In this document: positions 15,828 through 24,297 of the stretch, piece by piece
How the letters are laid out: each line of letters starts with the position of its first letter
How positions within the stretch are numbered: the first letter of the stretch is position 1
Assembly: GCA_035630295.1 (NCBI GenBank)
Contig: DASQKY010000051.1
Span: forward strand, 62,001 to 126,000
Length of the DNA stretch: 64,000 nt
Direction: 5' to 3'
Origin: Acidimicrobiales bacterium
GTDB lineage: Bacteria; Actinomycetota; Acidimicrobiia; Acidimicrobiales; Iamiaceae
Notes under the pieces: generated by a model
Databases searched by the model: none
What the model saw: the letters and a program-made list of their open reading frames with translations, nothing else
What the model was told of the DNA's origin: nothing
Translations under genes and position numbers: made by a program

Positions 15828-17378
15828 GCGCGAGGGCGGGGTGGGGGCAGCCACCTCCGGGGTGACCACCTGGGGAGGGGCCCCGACCCCGCAGGAGAAG
15901 CAGGGCTCGGCCCCGCCGGACCCCGGTTCGGCGCCGCGACGGCCCTCCGCTCGGGGGCCGGGCAGCGGGGCCGGCGGAGCCTCGACCAGGACGTCGGCCC
16001 GGATGGTCACCCAGGCCACCGCGGCGCCGGCCAGGGTCAGGGCGGCGCCGGCCAGGGCGGCCCGATGGAAGCCGTCGACCAGGGCGGCGGCGCCCACCTC
16101 ACCCGAGGCGTCGAAGCCGGCCACCAGCGGCAGGACGGCCACCGCCAGCAGCCCGGCGGTGCGGGCCACGGCGTTGTTGACGCCGGAGGCCAGCCCGGCG
16201 TGGCCGGGGTCGGCGGCGGCCAGCACGGTGGAGGTGAGCGGGGCGACGGTGAGGGCCAGGCCGGCGGCGAAGACGACCACGGCGGGCAGCACGTCACCGG
16301 CGTAGGAGCCGCCGACCTCGATGCGGGCCATCAGGGCCAGGCCGCCGGCGATGATCGCCGGGCCGAGCGTCATGGGCAGGCGGGGGCCGACCCGGCGGGC
16401 CAGCGCACCGCTGCGGGCCGAGAACACCAGCATGATGAGGGTGATGGGCGCGGTGGCCGCCCCCGCGGCCAGCGGCGTGTAGCCCAGGGCCCCCTGGAGC
16501 ACCAGGCTCAGCAGGAACAGCACCCCGCCCAGGGCGCCGTAGACGGCGAAGGTCACCCCGTTGGCCCCGCTGAACTGGCGGGACCGGAACACGCCCAGCG
16601 GCACCATCGGGTGGCGGCCCCGGGCCTCGACGGCCACGAACGCCACCAGCAGGGCCAACCCCGCCAGGCCCACGACCACGCTCTGCTCGATGAGGCCGTA
16701 GGTCGACCCGGCCAGCCCCACCGCCCCCAGCCCGGCACCGGCCAGGTCGGGCCGGCCCACCACCGTCTCGTCCCGGGACTCCGCCAGGTGCCGGCGACCG
16801 GCCACCACGACCACGACGGACAGCGGCAGGTTGAGCAGGAACACCCACCGCCACGAGGCCACCTCCACCAGCCACCCGCCCAGGAACGGCCCCACCGCGG
16901 TGGTGATGCCGGCCAGGCCCGACCACGCCCCGATGGCCCGGGCCCGGTCGTCGGGGTGGAACGACACCTGGAGCAGGGCCAGGCTGCCGGGCACCAGGAA
17001 CGCCCCGGCCACCCCCTGGAGCAGGCGCGCCGCCACCAGCAGGGGCACCGTCGGGGCCAGGCCGCACAGCAGCGAGGCCGCGGCGAAGGCGACGGCCCCG
17101 CCCAGGTAGGTGCGCCGGCGTCCCAGCCGGTCGCCGACCGAGCCGCCCACCAGGATGAGCGAGGCCAGGGTCACCAGGTAGCCGTTGGCGATCCAGCTCA
17201 GCCCGGCGAAGCTGGCGTCGAGGTCCTCGCCCATGCGGGGCAGGGCCACGTTGACCACCGTCCCGTCCAGGAACGCCATGCCCGAGCCGAGCACGGTGGT
17301 GGCCAGCACCCACCGCCCGGCCCCGGAGCCCAGCCGCAGCCCCTCCCCCTCGGCGGGCGGGTCCGGGGCGGCGGGCAC
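15825..17378 (-). CDS. MFS transporter, DHA2 (EmrB/QacA-like) family
   Basis: 517 residues with about 14 predicted membrane spans, the layout of proton-driven DHA2 exporters. Motif A appears as GGSVGDRLGRRRTYLGG. TM1 carries the family element FLDGTVVNVALPRM and motif C-like AGITTAVGPFLGGWLV follows. The Pro/Ala-rich C-terminal tail contains two Cys in CFSCG. It probably exports a hydrophobic compound or intermediate. GTG 17378 is chosen for its TAGCGT at 7 bp spacing. It follows the SDR gene at 17423 on the same strand but has its own promoter. Confidence 0.88.
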   Translation of the reverse strand: MPAAPDPPAEGEGLRLGSGAGRWVLATTVLGSGMAFLDGTVVNVALPRMGEDLDASFAGLSWIANGYLVTLASLILVGGSVGDRLGRRRTYLGGAVAFAAASLLCGLAPTVPLLVAARLLQGVAGAFLVPGSLALLQVSFHPDDRARAIGAWSGLAGITTAVGPFLGGWLVEVASWRWVFLLNLPLSVVVVVAGRRHLAESRDETVVGRPDLAGAGLGAVGLAGSTYGLIEQSVVVGLAGLALLVAFVAVEARGRHPMVPLGVFRSRQFSGANGVTFAVYGALGGVLFLLSLVLQGALGYTPLAAGAATAPITLIMLVFSARSGALARRVGPRLPMTLGPAIIAGGLALMARIEVGGSYAGDVLPAVVVFAAGLALTVAPLTSTVLAAADPGHAGLASGVNNAVARTAGLLAVAVLPLVAGFDASGEVGAAALVDGFHRAALAGAALTLAGAAVAWVTIRADVLVEAPPAPLPGPRAEGRRGAEPGSGGAEPCFSCGVGAPPQVVTPEVAAPTPPSR

Positions 17379-17385
17379 CCGGGCG

Positions 17386-17391
17386 ACGCTA
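17386..17391 (-). promoter_or_regulatory. -10 hexamer TAGCGT of the MFS gene
   Basis: TAGCGT is 7 bp before GTG 17378. The gap lacks a ribosome binding site. Confidence 0.5.
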
Positions 17392-17422
17392 CCGGTGGCC
17401 GGTGGCGTCGCGCCCCGGGCCG

Positions 17423-18211
17423 TCAGTCGGAGCGACCGGAGATGGCCCGCAGCAGGGCGTCGCTCTGGAGGGACGGGAGGATGCTGCCCCCGTCGACCAC
17501 GATGGTCTGGCCGGTGACGTAGCTGGCCGCGTCGGAGGCCAGGAAGGCCACCACGTCGGCCACCTCGCCCGCCTCGCCCACCCGGCCCAGGGGGGTGCCG
17601 GCCTCGGCGGCGGCCAGCCACTCCGGGGTGTCGGTCACCATCCGGGTCAGCGGGGTGCGGATCATGCCCGGCGCCACGCAGTTGACCCGCACCGTGGGCG
17701 CCGCCTCCAGCGCCGCGGAGCGGGTGAGGGCGATGACACCGGCCTTGGCCGCCGAGTACGGCCCCTCGCCCATGGTGGGCCGCACCCCGGTGAGGGAGGC
17801 CACGGTCACCACCGTCCCGCCGCCCCGGGCCAGCAGCCCGGGGACCACGGCCCGCAGGCAGTTGAACGTGCCGGTGAGGTTGACCCCCACGATGAGCTGC
17901 CACTCCTGGTCGGTGTGGTCCCACAGGCCCTTGGCCCGGCCCATCCCGGCGTTGGCCACCAGGTCGGTCAGGGGGCCCAGCTCGGCACCGGCCCGGGCCA
18001 CGGCCCCCTCGACGGCTGCCGGGTCGGCCACGTCGGCCACCAGGGCCAGGCCGCCCACCTCGGCCGCCACCGCCTCGGCCGTGCCGGCGTGGCGGTCGAG
18101 CACCGCCACCCGGGCCCCGCCGGCGGCGAAGCGCCGGCACGTCTCGGCCCCGATGCCCGATCCCCCGCCGGTGACCAGCACCACCCGCCCGGAGAACGGC
18201 CCCTCGCTCAC
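17423..18211 (-). CDS. SDR-family oxidoreductase
   Basis: 262-residue classical short-chain dehydrogenase. It has TGGGSGIG near residues 14-21, NAGMG, a catalytic Ser in VASLTG, and YSAAKAG as the YxxxK motif. The Asp after the second strand (AVLDRHAG) favours NAD. The closing VTGQTIVVDGGSILPS is the usual C-terminal SDR element. It likely acts on a hydroxyacyl or alicyclic alcohol. It is the third gene in a run of minus-strand catabolic genes from the LLM oxidoreductase at 20440 and is separated from the EthD gene by 40 bp. Confidence 0.92.
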   Translation of the reverse strand: MSEGPFSGRVVLVTGGGSGIGAETCRRFAAGGARVAVLDRHAGTAEAVAAEVGGLALVADVADPAAVEGAVARAGAELGPLTDLVANAGMGRAKGLWDHTDQEWQLIVGVNLTGTFNCLRAVVPGLLARGGGTVVTVASLTGVRPTMGEGPYSAAKAGVIALTRSAALEAAPTVRVNCVAPGMIRTPLTRMVTDTPEWLAAAEAGTPLGRVGEAGEVADVVAFLASDAASYVTGQTIVVDGGSILPSLQSDALLRAISGRSD

Positions 18212-18251
18212 GACGCCCCCGCCCCGGCCGGGCCGGTCCGGGGCACGGCGC

Positions 18252-18617
18252 TCACGCCGTCGCCTCCGGGGCCACGACCACGACGGGGTCCTCGGTGACC
18301 GAGACCCGGAGCCGGGCCACGTCGAGGAAGGTGGCCATGTCGTCGTTCATGGCCCAGGACTCGGGCTGGGTGGCGAAGGCCCGGAAGGCGTCCCAGTCGA
18401 CGAAGGTCTGGACGGTGACGCCGTCGAACCCGTCGAGCCCCAGCGTCCCGGCCCCCGGCGCCACCGGGTGCTGGTGGTAGCTGAGCAGGTGCCGGGCCAG
18501 GACCGGGTCGTCGCGGATCAGGGGGCCGTGGACGCCGTGCCAGTGGGCCAGGAACTCCTCGTGGGTCAGGTCCGGGTGCCGGACCAGCAGGGCGTGGAGG
18601 GTGATCACGGGCGCCAC
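18252..18617 (-). CDS. EthD-domain protein
   Basis: 121 residues with the EthD signature LTHEEFLAHWHGVHGPLI and an FVDWDAFRAFATQPE segment. EthD proteins are small dimeric alpha/beta barrels needed for ether or aromatic degradation in some actinobacteria; most members have no proven reaction. GTG 18617 is taken as the start; GTG 18608 is possible and has a GAGAGG site 7 bp upstream. It lies between two SDR genes on the same strand and is probably in one operon with them. Confidence 0.82.
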   Translation of the reverse strand: MAPVITLHALLVRHPDLTHEEFLAHWHGVHGPLIRDDPVLARHLLSYHQHPVAPGAGTLGLDGFDGVTVQTFVDWDAFRAFATQPESWAMNDDMATFLDVARLRVSVTEDPVVVVAPEATA

Positions 18618-18669
18618 CTCTCGGGCTCGGCGGGCCGGGCCGCCCGGACTGGCTGGGCGCGTCGGCCGC

Positions 18670-19449
18670 TCAATGGAACCACTGCCCGGCGTTGGCCCCC
18701 ACGGCCTGGCCGGTCACGCACCGGGCCAGGTCGGAGGCCAGCAGGAGCACGACCCCGGCGACCTCGGCGGCGTCGGGGATGTAACCCAGCGACGTCTGGG
18801 CCGCCACCTCGGCGTAGACCTCCTCGGGGGTGACGCCCCGCTGCTCGGCCAGGTGGGCGAAGTACCACTCGACCGAGCGCCCCCAGATGTAGCCCGGGTG
18901 CACGCCGTTGACCCGGATGCCGTCGCGGCCCAGCTCCCGGGCCAGGGTGCGGGTGATCGACTTCAGGGCCGCCTTGGACGCCGAGTAGATGCCGAAGCCC
19001 TCCTGGATGCGCTCGGTCGACATGGTGTTGACCATCACGATGCGGCCCCCGCCCCGGGCCGCCATGTGGGGGGCCACGGCCCGGGTCATGTGCACGGCGC
19101 CGAACAGATTCACCTCCAGGGTGGTGCGCCACACGTCCAGATCGGCGCGGAGCACGGGCGTGAAGTCGCCGTCGTGGTAGGCGTTGGCCACCAGCACGTC
19201 GATGCCGCCGAGCTCGGCGACGGCCTGCTCGGCCAGGGCGGTGCAGGCCTCGGGGTCGGTGACGTCGCACCGCACCGGCAGGGCGCGGCGCCCCAGGGCC
19301 TCGACCCGGGCCGCCACCTTGGCCACCTTGTCCTCCCGGCGGGCGGCCACGACCACGTCGGCCCCCTCCCGGGCCAGGCCCAGGGCCACCTCCCGGCCCA
19401 ACCCCGGCCCGGTGCCCGACACCACCGCCACCTTGCCCTCGAACAGCAT
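18670..19449 (-). CDS. SDR-family oxidoreductase
   Basis: 259 residues. TGPGLGRE replaces the usual TGxxxGIG at about residues 12-19. Catalytic residues are Ser in VNTMST and YSASK. The second strand ends in AARRED, a pair of Arg, which often marks NADPH preference. ANAYHDGD replaces the usual NAG motif. ATG 19449 has GGAGG about 6 bp upstream. It sits 28 bp after the LLM gene and should be cotranscribed with it. The substrate is unknown; a keto-acyl or steroid alcohol is plausible from context. Confidence 0.9.
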   Translation of the reverse strand: MLFEGKVAVVSGTGPGLGREVALGLAREGADVVVAARREDKVAKVAARVEALGRRALPVRCDVTDPEACTALAEQAVAELGGIDVLVANAYHDGDFTPVLRADLDVWRTTLEVNLFGAVHMTRAVAPHMAARGGGRIVMVNTMSTERIQEGFGIYSASKAALKSITRTLARELGRDGIRVNGVHPGYIWGRSVEWYFAHLAEQRGVTPEEVYAEVAAQTSLGYIPDAAEVAGVVLLLASDLARCVTGQAVGANAGQWFH

Positions 19450-19477
19450 CACGCACCTCCGTCCCGCGCCGGCGGGA

Positions 19478-20440
19478 TCAGTCGAACAGGGGCCGGGGCC
19501 GGACCTCGGCCAGCAGCGGGAGCACCTCGTCGCCCAGGCGGCCGAGCTGGTCGAGCAGCTCGCCGCACGACCGGGAGCGGGGCCGGATCTGGACCTGGCC
19601 GGCGCCCAGGCCGGCCAGCTTGGCCAGCACGTGGGCCACCTTCTCGGGGGGGCCGGTGATGCCGGGCCCGACGTCCCAGTCGGCCTGGCCCACGTAGATC
19701 GGCCCGGCCAGGGCACCCACGTCGAAGGGCTGGCCCTCCCGCCCGGCGGCCACCAGCTCGGCGCGGAGGCGGTCGACCGCCTCCGGCGTCAGGGCGCCCT
19801 GGGGCAGCCACCCGTCGCCCCGGCGGGCGGCTCGGCGGATGGCCGGGGCCGACGACCCACCGACCCAGATGGGCGGTCCACCCGGGCGGGCCGGTCGCGG
19901 CCGTTGGGCCAGCCCGCCGAAGCTCCACCGGGCGCCGTGGTGGGTGGGGACCTCGTCGGCGAAGCAGGCCCGGAGGGCGTCGACGGCCTCGTCCAGCAGG
20001 GCTCCCCGCTCGGCGACGTCCACCCCCAGGGCCGCGAGCTCGCCCTCCAGGTGGCCAGCGCCGACGCCGAGCACGGCCCGCCCGCCGGACACCGTGTCGA
20101 GCGTGGCCCAGGCCTTGGCCGTGGCCAGGGGGTGCCGGTAGGCGGGCACGAACACGTGGGACACCAGCAGGACCTGCTCGGTGATCCCGGCCAGCCAGGC
20201 CAACGTGGTGACGGTGTCCCACCACTCGGCCCCCATGGCCGGCACCTTGTCGACGGGCACGGCGGGGTGGTCGCACACGGCCACGTAACCCAGGCCCGCG
20301 GCATCGGCAGCGCGGGCCACCTTCGCCAGCTCGGCGGCTCCGGCCCCCGCCTCCCACGGCTCGACGAAGGCGGTGCTCTGGGCCTGGATCGGGAGCTGCA
20401 TCCCCACCACCAGTCGCTCACCGGTCAGGATCGCAGCCAC
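19478..20440 (-). CDS. LLM-class flavin/F420-dependent oxidoreductase
   Basis: 320 residues of the luciferase-like monooxygenase (bacterial luciferase) TIM-barrel superfamily, the F420-dependent type common in actinobacteria. Visible elements are ADAAGLGYVAVCDHP, TTLAWLAGITEQVLLVSHVFVPAYRHP, GGRAVLGVGAGHLEGE and PPIWVGGSSAPAIRRAARRGDGW. The partner cofactor cannot be proven from sequence. GTG 20440 follows TAGGGT by 6 bp and the KstR-like operator K3 by 22 bp. It heads a minus-strand run of two SDRs and the EthD gene, so it is likely the first gene of a KstR-type catabolic operon. Confidence 0.88.
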   Translation of the reverse strand: MAAILTGERLVVGMQLPIQAQSTAFVEPWEAGAGAAELAKVARAADAAGLGYVAVCDHPAVPVDKVPAMGAEWWDTVTTLAWLAGITEQVLLVSHVFVPAYRHPLATAKAWATLDTVSGGRAVLGVGAGHLEGELAALGVDVAERGALLDEAVDALRACFADEVPTHHGARWSFGGLAQRPRPARPGGPPIWVGGSSAPAIRRAARRGDGWLPQGALTPEAVDRLRAELVAAGREGQPFDVGALAGPIYVGQADWDVGPGITGPPEKVAHVLAKLAGLGAGQVQIRPRSRSCGELLDQLGRLGDEVLPLLAEVRPRPLFD

Positions 20441-20446
20441 CGCGCC

Positions 20447-20452
20447 ACCCTA
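20447..20452 (-). promoter_or_regulatory. -10 hexamer TAGGGT of the LLM operon
   Basis: TAGGGT lies 6 bp before GTG 20440 and 10 bp downstream of operator K3. Confidence 0.5.
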
Positions 20453-20461
20453 GGCCAGGAC

Positions 20462-20475
20462 TAGAACACGTTTCA
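20462..20475. promoter_or_regulatory. KstR-like operator K3: TAGAACACGTTTCA
   Basis: Identical to K2 over 17 bases and a full match to TnnAACnnGTTnnA. It is between the LLM -10 and the expected -35. Confidence 0.65.
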
Positions 20476-20490
20476 GTGGCGGGCCGCCGG

Positions 20491-21939
20491 TCAGGCGGCG
20501 GTGGGGCCGGCTCGGGTGGGGGTGAAGTGGACGGCACGGGGATCGAGTCGTTCGCCGGTGGGTCCCTGGTAGGGCGGCACCCGAGGCGTGTCCTCGGGAC
20601 CCGGTGGTCGGGGCTTGCCGGCCGAGGCGAGGCGCCGGCCGGAGCGGTCGGTGAAGGTGAGCACGCCATCGGCGTTCCCGGTGATGCCCAGGTGCCCCCT
20701 GTGGTGCAGCCGGTGGTGGAACGGGCACAAGCAACACAGGTTCCAGCTCTCGGTCGGCCCACCGTCTTCCCAATGGCGGATGTGGTGCACCTGCACCCAC
20801 AGGGTCCGATCGCACCCCGGCACCCGGCACCCATGGTCCCGGTGCTCGACCAGGCGCCGCAGCCGCACCGACGGCGTCCGGCGCACCCGGCCCACCTCGA
20901 TGGGCCGCCCGTCCTCCAGGCGCACCACCTGCACGTCCGCGTCGCAGAGCACGAACCGCCGCACCGAAGCCGGCAACACCGGCCCCCGATGCACGCTCGC
21001 CACCCACCCCGTGCCGACCGGCCCGCCGGGCTCCACCGGCACCGCTGCACGTAGGCCATCACTCGGCAGGGCCATCGAACCGGCAACGCTCGCCCGGCCC
21101 ACCAGATCGCCGGCGCCGAGTGGGTCGCGCATCGGACCGGACGACACCGGGCCCAGGGTGGTGCCGGTCTCCAAGTGGACCAGCACGTGGGTGCGGGCGG
21201 CGCGCTCGGCGCCGATGGCGTCGTGGGCCAGAGTCGTGTTGGCCATGCCGACCAGGGCATCGGCCCACGACACCCGGGCCTCGACGTCCTCACGGTGCAG
21301 GCGCTCGCGGGCGGTGCCCAGCGCGGACTGGACCACCAGGCCCTCCTCCACCGGCAACCGCACCCGCGCCCACCACGCGGCCTCATCGGTACCGAAGGTG
21401 ACCGACCGCTCCACCTCGTCCTCCGACGCAGGGTCCGGCGCCTCGGGGATCGGCTCGGCCGCCGTCACCGGCACCACACCCGCCACCGCCGCATCGAAGC
21501 CATACCGACACGTCGCCCGGGCGATCTGCGCCACCGTCGCGCTCTCGGCCAGCTCGCACACCGACGCCTCGAACGGAGCCGGCGTGAACCGCGCCACCTT
21601 CGCCGCCTGATCCAACGACAACCGCCCCTCCGAGAACGCACCCATGGTCACCGGCAGCTCCGCCGCACGTCGGGCCAGCCCCACGATCCGCCGCGCCGTC
21701 GACCGCTCCAACCCCGCCCGCCACATCAACCACTGCACCGGCGTGTGCACCCCATCGCCCTGCCACAACCCACCCCCCAACGCCTCCGCCACCAACCCGA
21801 CAAGCTGCGCATCCGCGGCGTTGCGAACACCCGCCACCCGCGCCACCTCACGCTCCAACCGCTCGACCGCATCACCCGACACGACAGGACCACCGCTCCC
21901 CACCCCCTCAGATGTGCGCTCCCGAACACTGGCCTCCAT
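20491..21939 (-). CDS. DUF222 / HNH endonuclease (13E12-repeat family)
   Basis: 482 residues. A long N-terminal DUF222 region (about 20-330) is followed by an HNH nuclease motif at 371-415: CRVPGC, VHHIRHWEDGGPT, then NLCCLCPFHHRLHHRG. This joins His, Asn and zinc-binding Cys in the usual order. These proteins are abundant and multi-copy in mycobacteria and relatives; their natural target is unknown, and a mobile or homing origin is often suggested. Codon choice here uses more A-starting and CAC/CCA codons than the neighbours, which fits later acquisition. ATG 21939 follows TACACT by 7 bp. A 243 bp upstream extension was rejected. Confidence 0.88.
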   Translation of the reverse strand: MEASVRERTSEGVGSGGPVVSGDAVERLEREVARVAGVRNAADAQLVGLVAEALGGGLWQGDGVHTPVQWLMWRAGLERSTARRIVGLARRAAELPVTMGAFSEGRLSLDQAAKVARFTPAPFEASVCELAESATVAQIARATCRYGFDAAVAGVVPVTAAEPIPEAPDPASEDEVERSVTFGTDEAAWWARVRLPVEEGLVVQSALGTARERLHREDVEARVSWADALVGMANTTLAHDAIGAERAARTHVLVHLETGTTLGPVSSGPMRDPLGAGDLVGRASVAGSMALPSDGLRAAVPVEPGGPVGTGWVASVHRGPVLPASVRRFVLCDADVQVVRLEDGRPIEVGRVRRTPSVRLRRLVEHRDHGCRVPGCDRTLWVQVHHIRHWEDGGPTESWNLCCLCPFHHRLHHRGHLGITGNADGVLTFTDRSGRRLASAGKPRPPGPEDTPRVPPYQGPTGERLDPRAVHFTPTRAGPTAA

Positions 21940-21946
21940 GGGAACA

Positions 21947-21952
21947 AGTGTA
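21947..21952 (-). promoter_or_regulatory. -10 hexamer TACACT of the HNH gene
   Basis: TACACT is 7 bp before ATG 21939, supporting a leaderless start there. Confidence 0.5.
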
Positions 21953-22286
21953 CGTAGGGGGTGTGACACCCAAACCCAAGTCGCCTCGATGGCGGCGGGT
22001 CCGCCCACAGCCAGTTCGGAGCCGCCGTCCGGCGGGGCCAAGGCCACGACGAACCAGAGCCTCATGCCGCCCCCGACCCCTGCCTCGCGGGCAGGCCCGC
22101 GCCTCCCGACCGTTCTCCGACCTGGGGCATCAGCGATCGGCCCGAACTGCCGAGCACTCGCCTCCTCGACCGGGTCGTTCACGAAGAGCCATGGGCAGCG
22201 TTCACGGCCCGGAGCGGACCCCCGGCCTGATCTCGACCAAGGTCACCCCGTGGACACTCCTGGCTCGACCCGGCGACGGCGCGACG
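21953..22286. other. Intergenic region between divergent HNH and pentapeptide-repeat genes
   Basis: About 330 bp with lower GC than its surroundings. Apart from the two -10 hexamers at its ends, no hairpin, repeat or RNA gene could be seen. The base composition supports the idea that this pair of genes is an acquired island. Confidence 0.4.
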
Positions 22287-22292
22287 TAGGGT
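22287..22292 (+). promoter_or_regulatory. -10 hexamer TAGGGT of the pentapeptide-repeat gene
   Basis: TAGGGT is 8 bp before ATG 22301. Confidence 0.5.
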
Positions 22293-22300
22293 GACCGGCC

Positions 22301-23473
22301 ATGGGGCTGAGGGGCCGGGGAGAGCGCAACGAGGGACGAGCCGAGGAGCCGCTGGCCCTCCGCCGGGCCGGCCTCGTCCTCCTCTTCGGGATCGGCCTGA
22401 CCGCCGCCATCGCCGCCATCGGCGTCTTCTGGGCTCCGGACTGGTCCGTGCTCGCCGCCGAGCCCCAAGCCGACGCCGACACCGTCACCGCCCACCGGCA
22501 AGCCATCCGGGAGACGGCGGTCCGGTTCGCCACCGGCGCGGGCGCCGCGGTGGCCGGCATCCTGGCCTGGGGCCGCCTGGAGCTGTCCCGCCGAGAGCAC
22601 CGGGGCGCCGAACGGGCCCAGAACACCGACCGCTACACCCGAGCTGTCGAACAGCTCGGCCACACCAGTGATGACGTGATCCTGGGGGGCCTCTACGCCT
22701 TGGAGAGCCTGGGCAAGGACTCCCCCGCCGACCGCGCCACCATCACCGAGGTCCTCTCCGCCTTCGTCCGCGAGCACGGCGATGCCGAGTTCGCCGAAGC
22801 CCACGGGCGCCAACCGGTCACCGTCCAGGCTGCCCTGACGATCCTGGGCCGCACGGCCTGGCAGCCGGCCGACCTGTCCGGAGCCGCCCTCACCAAGGCT
22901 CGACTGGAGGGCGACCTCAGCTACGTGCTCCTCTTCCGGGCCGACCTCACCGACGCCGACGTCCTCGGCGCCGACCTCACCGGGGCCAACCTCTTCGGCG
23001 CCGACCTCAGCAAAGCTCACCTCATCCACACCATCTTCCAGGGTGCTGGCCTCACCGGCGCCAACCTCACCGACGCCAACCTCTCCCGGGCCAACCTCAC
23101 CAGGGCCGACCTCACCGCCACCGAGCTCATCCGCGCCAACCTCACCGACGCCGACCTCACCGACGCCAAGCCCTCGTACGCTGACCTCACCGGGGCCAAC
23201 CTCACCGGGGCCAACCTCACCGGCGTCGACTTCTCCGACGCCAACCTCTCCGGGGCCGACCTCACCGACGCCAACCTCGTCAACGCTGATCTCAGCGACG
23301 CCAACGTCGTCGACGCCAACCTCGCTGACGCCGACCTCACCGGGGCCGACCTCACCGGCGCCAACCTGGCCGGCGCCAGCCTCGCCGGTGCGACCATGCC
23401 CCCCAACTGGGCCGACATCGTCGGCTGGCGGCCGGACGGGACGAGCCCGAAGGACCAGGTGCACGAGAGCTAG
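22301..23473 (+). CDS. Membrane-anchored pentapeptide-repeat protein
   Basis: 390 residues. Two hydrophobic segments (about 23-43 and 77-91) flank an extracytoplasmic loop. A cytoplasmic stretch (RYTRAVEQLGHTSDDVILGGLYALESL) is the conserved linker often seen before actinobacterial pentapeptide domains. From about 193 to 372 there are roughly 35 A(D/N)LxX pentapeptides such as GADLT and GANLT, which fold as a right-handed quadrilateral beta-helix. The DNA shows matching 15 bp units. Related proteins mimic DNA (MfpA, Qnr) or act as scaffolds; with membrane anchors a DNA-mimic role is less certain. It sits alone next to the HNH gene. Confidence 0.9.
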   Translation: MGLRGRGERNEGRAEEPLALRRAGLVLLFGIGLTAAIAAIGVFWAPDWSVLAAEPQADADTVTAHRQAIRETAVRFATGAGAAVAGILAWGRLELSRREHRGAERAQNTDRYTRAVEQLGHTSDDVILGGLYALESLGKDSPADRATITEVLSAFVREHGDAEFAEAHGRQPVTVQAALTILGRTAWQPADLSGAALTKARLEGDLSYVLLFRADLTDADVLGADLTGANLFGADLSKAHLIHTIFQGAGLTGANLTDANLSRANLTRADLTATELIRANLTDADLTDAKPSYADLTGANLTGANLTGVDFSDANLSGADLTDANLVNADLSDANVVDANLADADLTGADLTGANLAGASLAGATMPPNWADIVGWRPDGTSPKDQVHES

Positions 23474-23588
23474 AAGGTCCAAGGAGGTGCGGCCACGTCC
23501 CACGCCACCAAGGAGGGCTCAGCGGCGTGACGACCCTCCGGACCGACGCTCGGCGGGACCGACGACCGGCCGACCCGGAGACGACCGG

Positions 23589-24296
23589 TCAGGCCTTGGG
23601 GGGCTTCTGGCCGCTGATGGACCAGAAGACGATGCGGGCCATGGCGGTGCGGAGATCGGCGGTGCGGACGCCCCAGAACTCGAAGCCGTAGCGGTGGGCC
23701 GAGACGTGGGCCAGCATGGCCACCAGCACCCCGGCGGTGGCCTGGGAGTCGACGTCGGAGGGGACCCGACCGCCGGCCTGCATCTCGCCGATGGCCTCGG
23801 CCAGGGCGTTGTTGAGGTCGTTGAGGAGCCGGGTGCGGACGTTGGCGAAGCGGCCGTCGCCCTCGTCGGTGGCCAGGTCCACCACCCGCAGCACCACCCG
23901 GTGCTCCTCCCAGAAGGCGATCACCTCGTCGACCAGGGCCTCGGCCGCGGCGTAGCCCCGCCGGCCCCTCCAGGCGCTGGCCCGCACGTGGTCGCCGAAG
24001 CGCTTGCCCTGGGCCGCCATCTCCTCGGCCAGCACCACCACCGCGCTCTCCACGTCGGCGAAGTACTGGTAGAAGGTGGCCGGGCTGGTGCCCGCCTCCC
24101 GGGCGATGTCGACCACCTTCAGCTCCCGGTACGACCCGGCGCCCAGCATGGTGGCCGTGCACTCCAGCAGGCGCTGGCGGGTGGCCAGGCCCCGGCGCCC
24201 CGGGCGGCGCCCGTCGGCGGCCCGCAGGTCCTCGTCGTCGGCGCCATCGACCCCGGCCGAGGTGGGCAGGGCCGGAGCGGTCGGATCGGCGTCCAC
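23589..24296 (-). CDS. TetR-family transcriptional regulator
   Basis: 235 residues. The N-terminal helix-turn-helix (about 35-82) reads RQRLLECTATMLGAGSYRELKVVDIAREAGTSPATFYQYFADVESAVV, the classical TetR form. The C-terminal ligand domain ends in GVRTADLRTAMARIVFWS. It is the last gene of the operon that starts with the isochorismatase-like/acyl-CoA ligase gene, 1 bp after the DoxX stop. Operator D heads that operon, so this is the prime candidate for the protein that binds the CTGAC-N5-GTCAG sites, autoregulating itself with an acyl-CoA or related ligand. The binding link is inference. Confidence 0.9.
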   Translation of the reverse strand: MDADPTAPALPTSAGVDGADDEDLRAADGRRPGRRGLATRQRLLECTATMLGAGSYRELKVVDIAREAGTSPATFYQYFADVESAVVVLAEEMAAQGKRFGDHVRASAWRGRRGYAAAEALVDEVIAFWEEHRVVLRVVDLATDEGDGRFANVRTRLLNDLNNALAEAIGEMQAGGRVPSDVDSQATAGVLVAMLAHVSAHRYGFEFWGVRTADLRTAMARIVFWSISGQKPPKA

Positions 24297-24297
24297 C

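Noticed and set aside
21940-22182. N-terminal extension of the HNH gene to ATG 22182
   Set aside because: The extra residues show no DUF222 character and span the TACACT -10; ATG 21939 fits leaderless spacing.
22940-23400. Short tandem repeats resembling a CRISPR array
   Set aside because: They are 15 bp units encoding pentapeptides in frame, without spacers.
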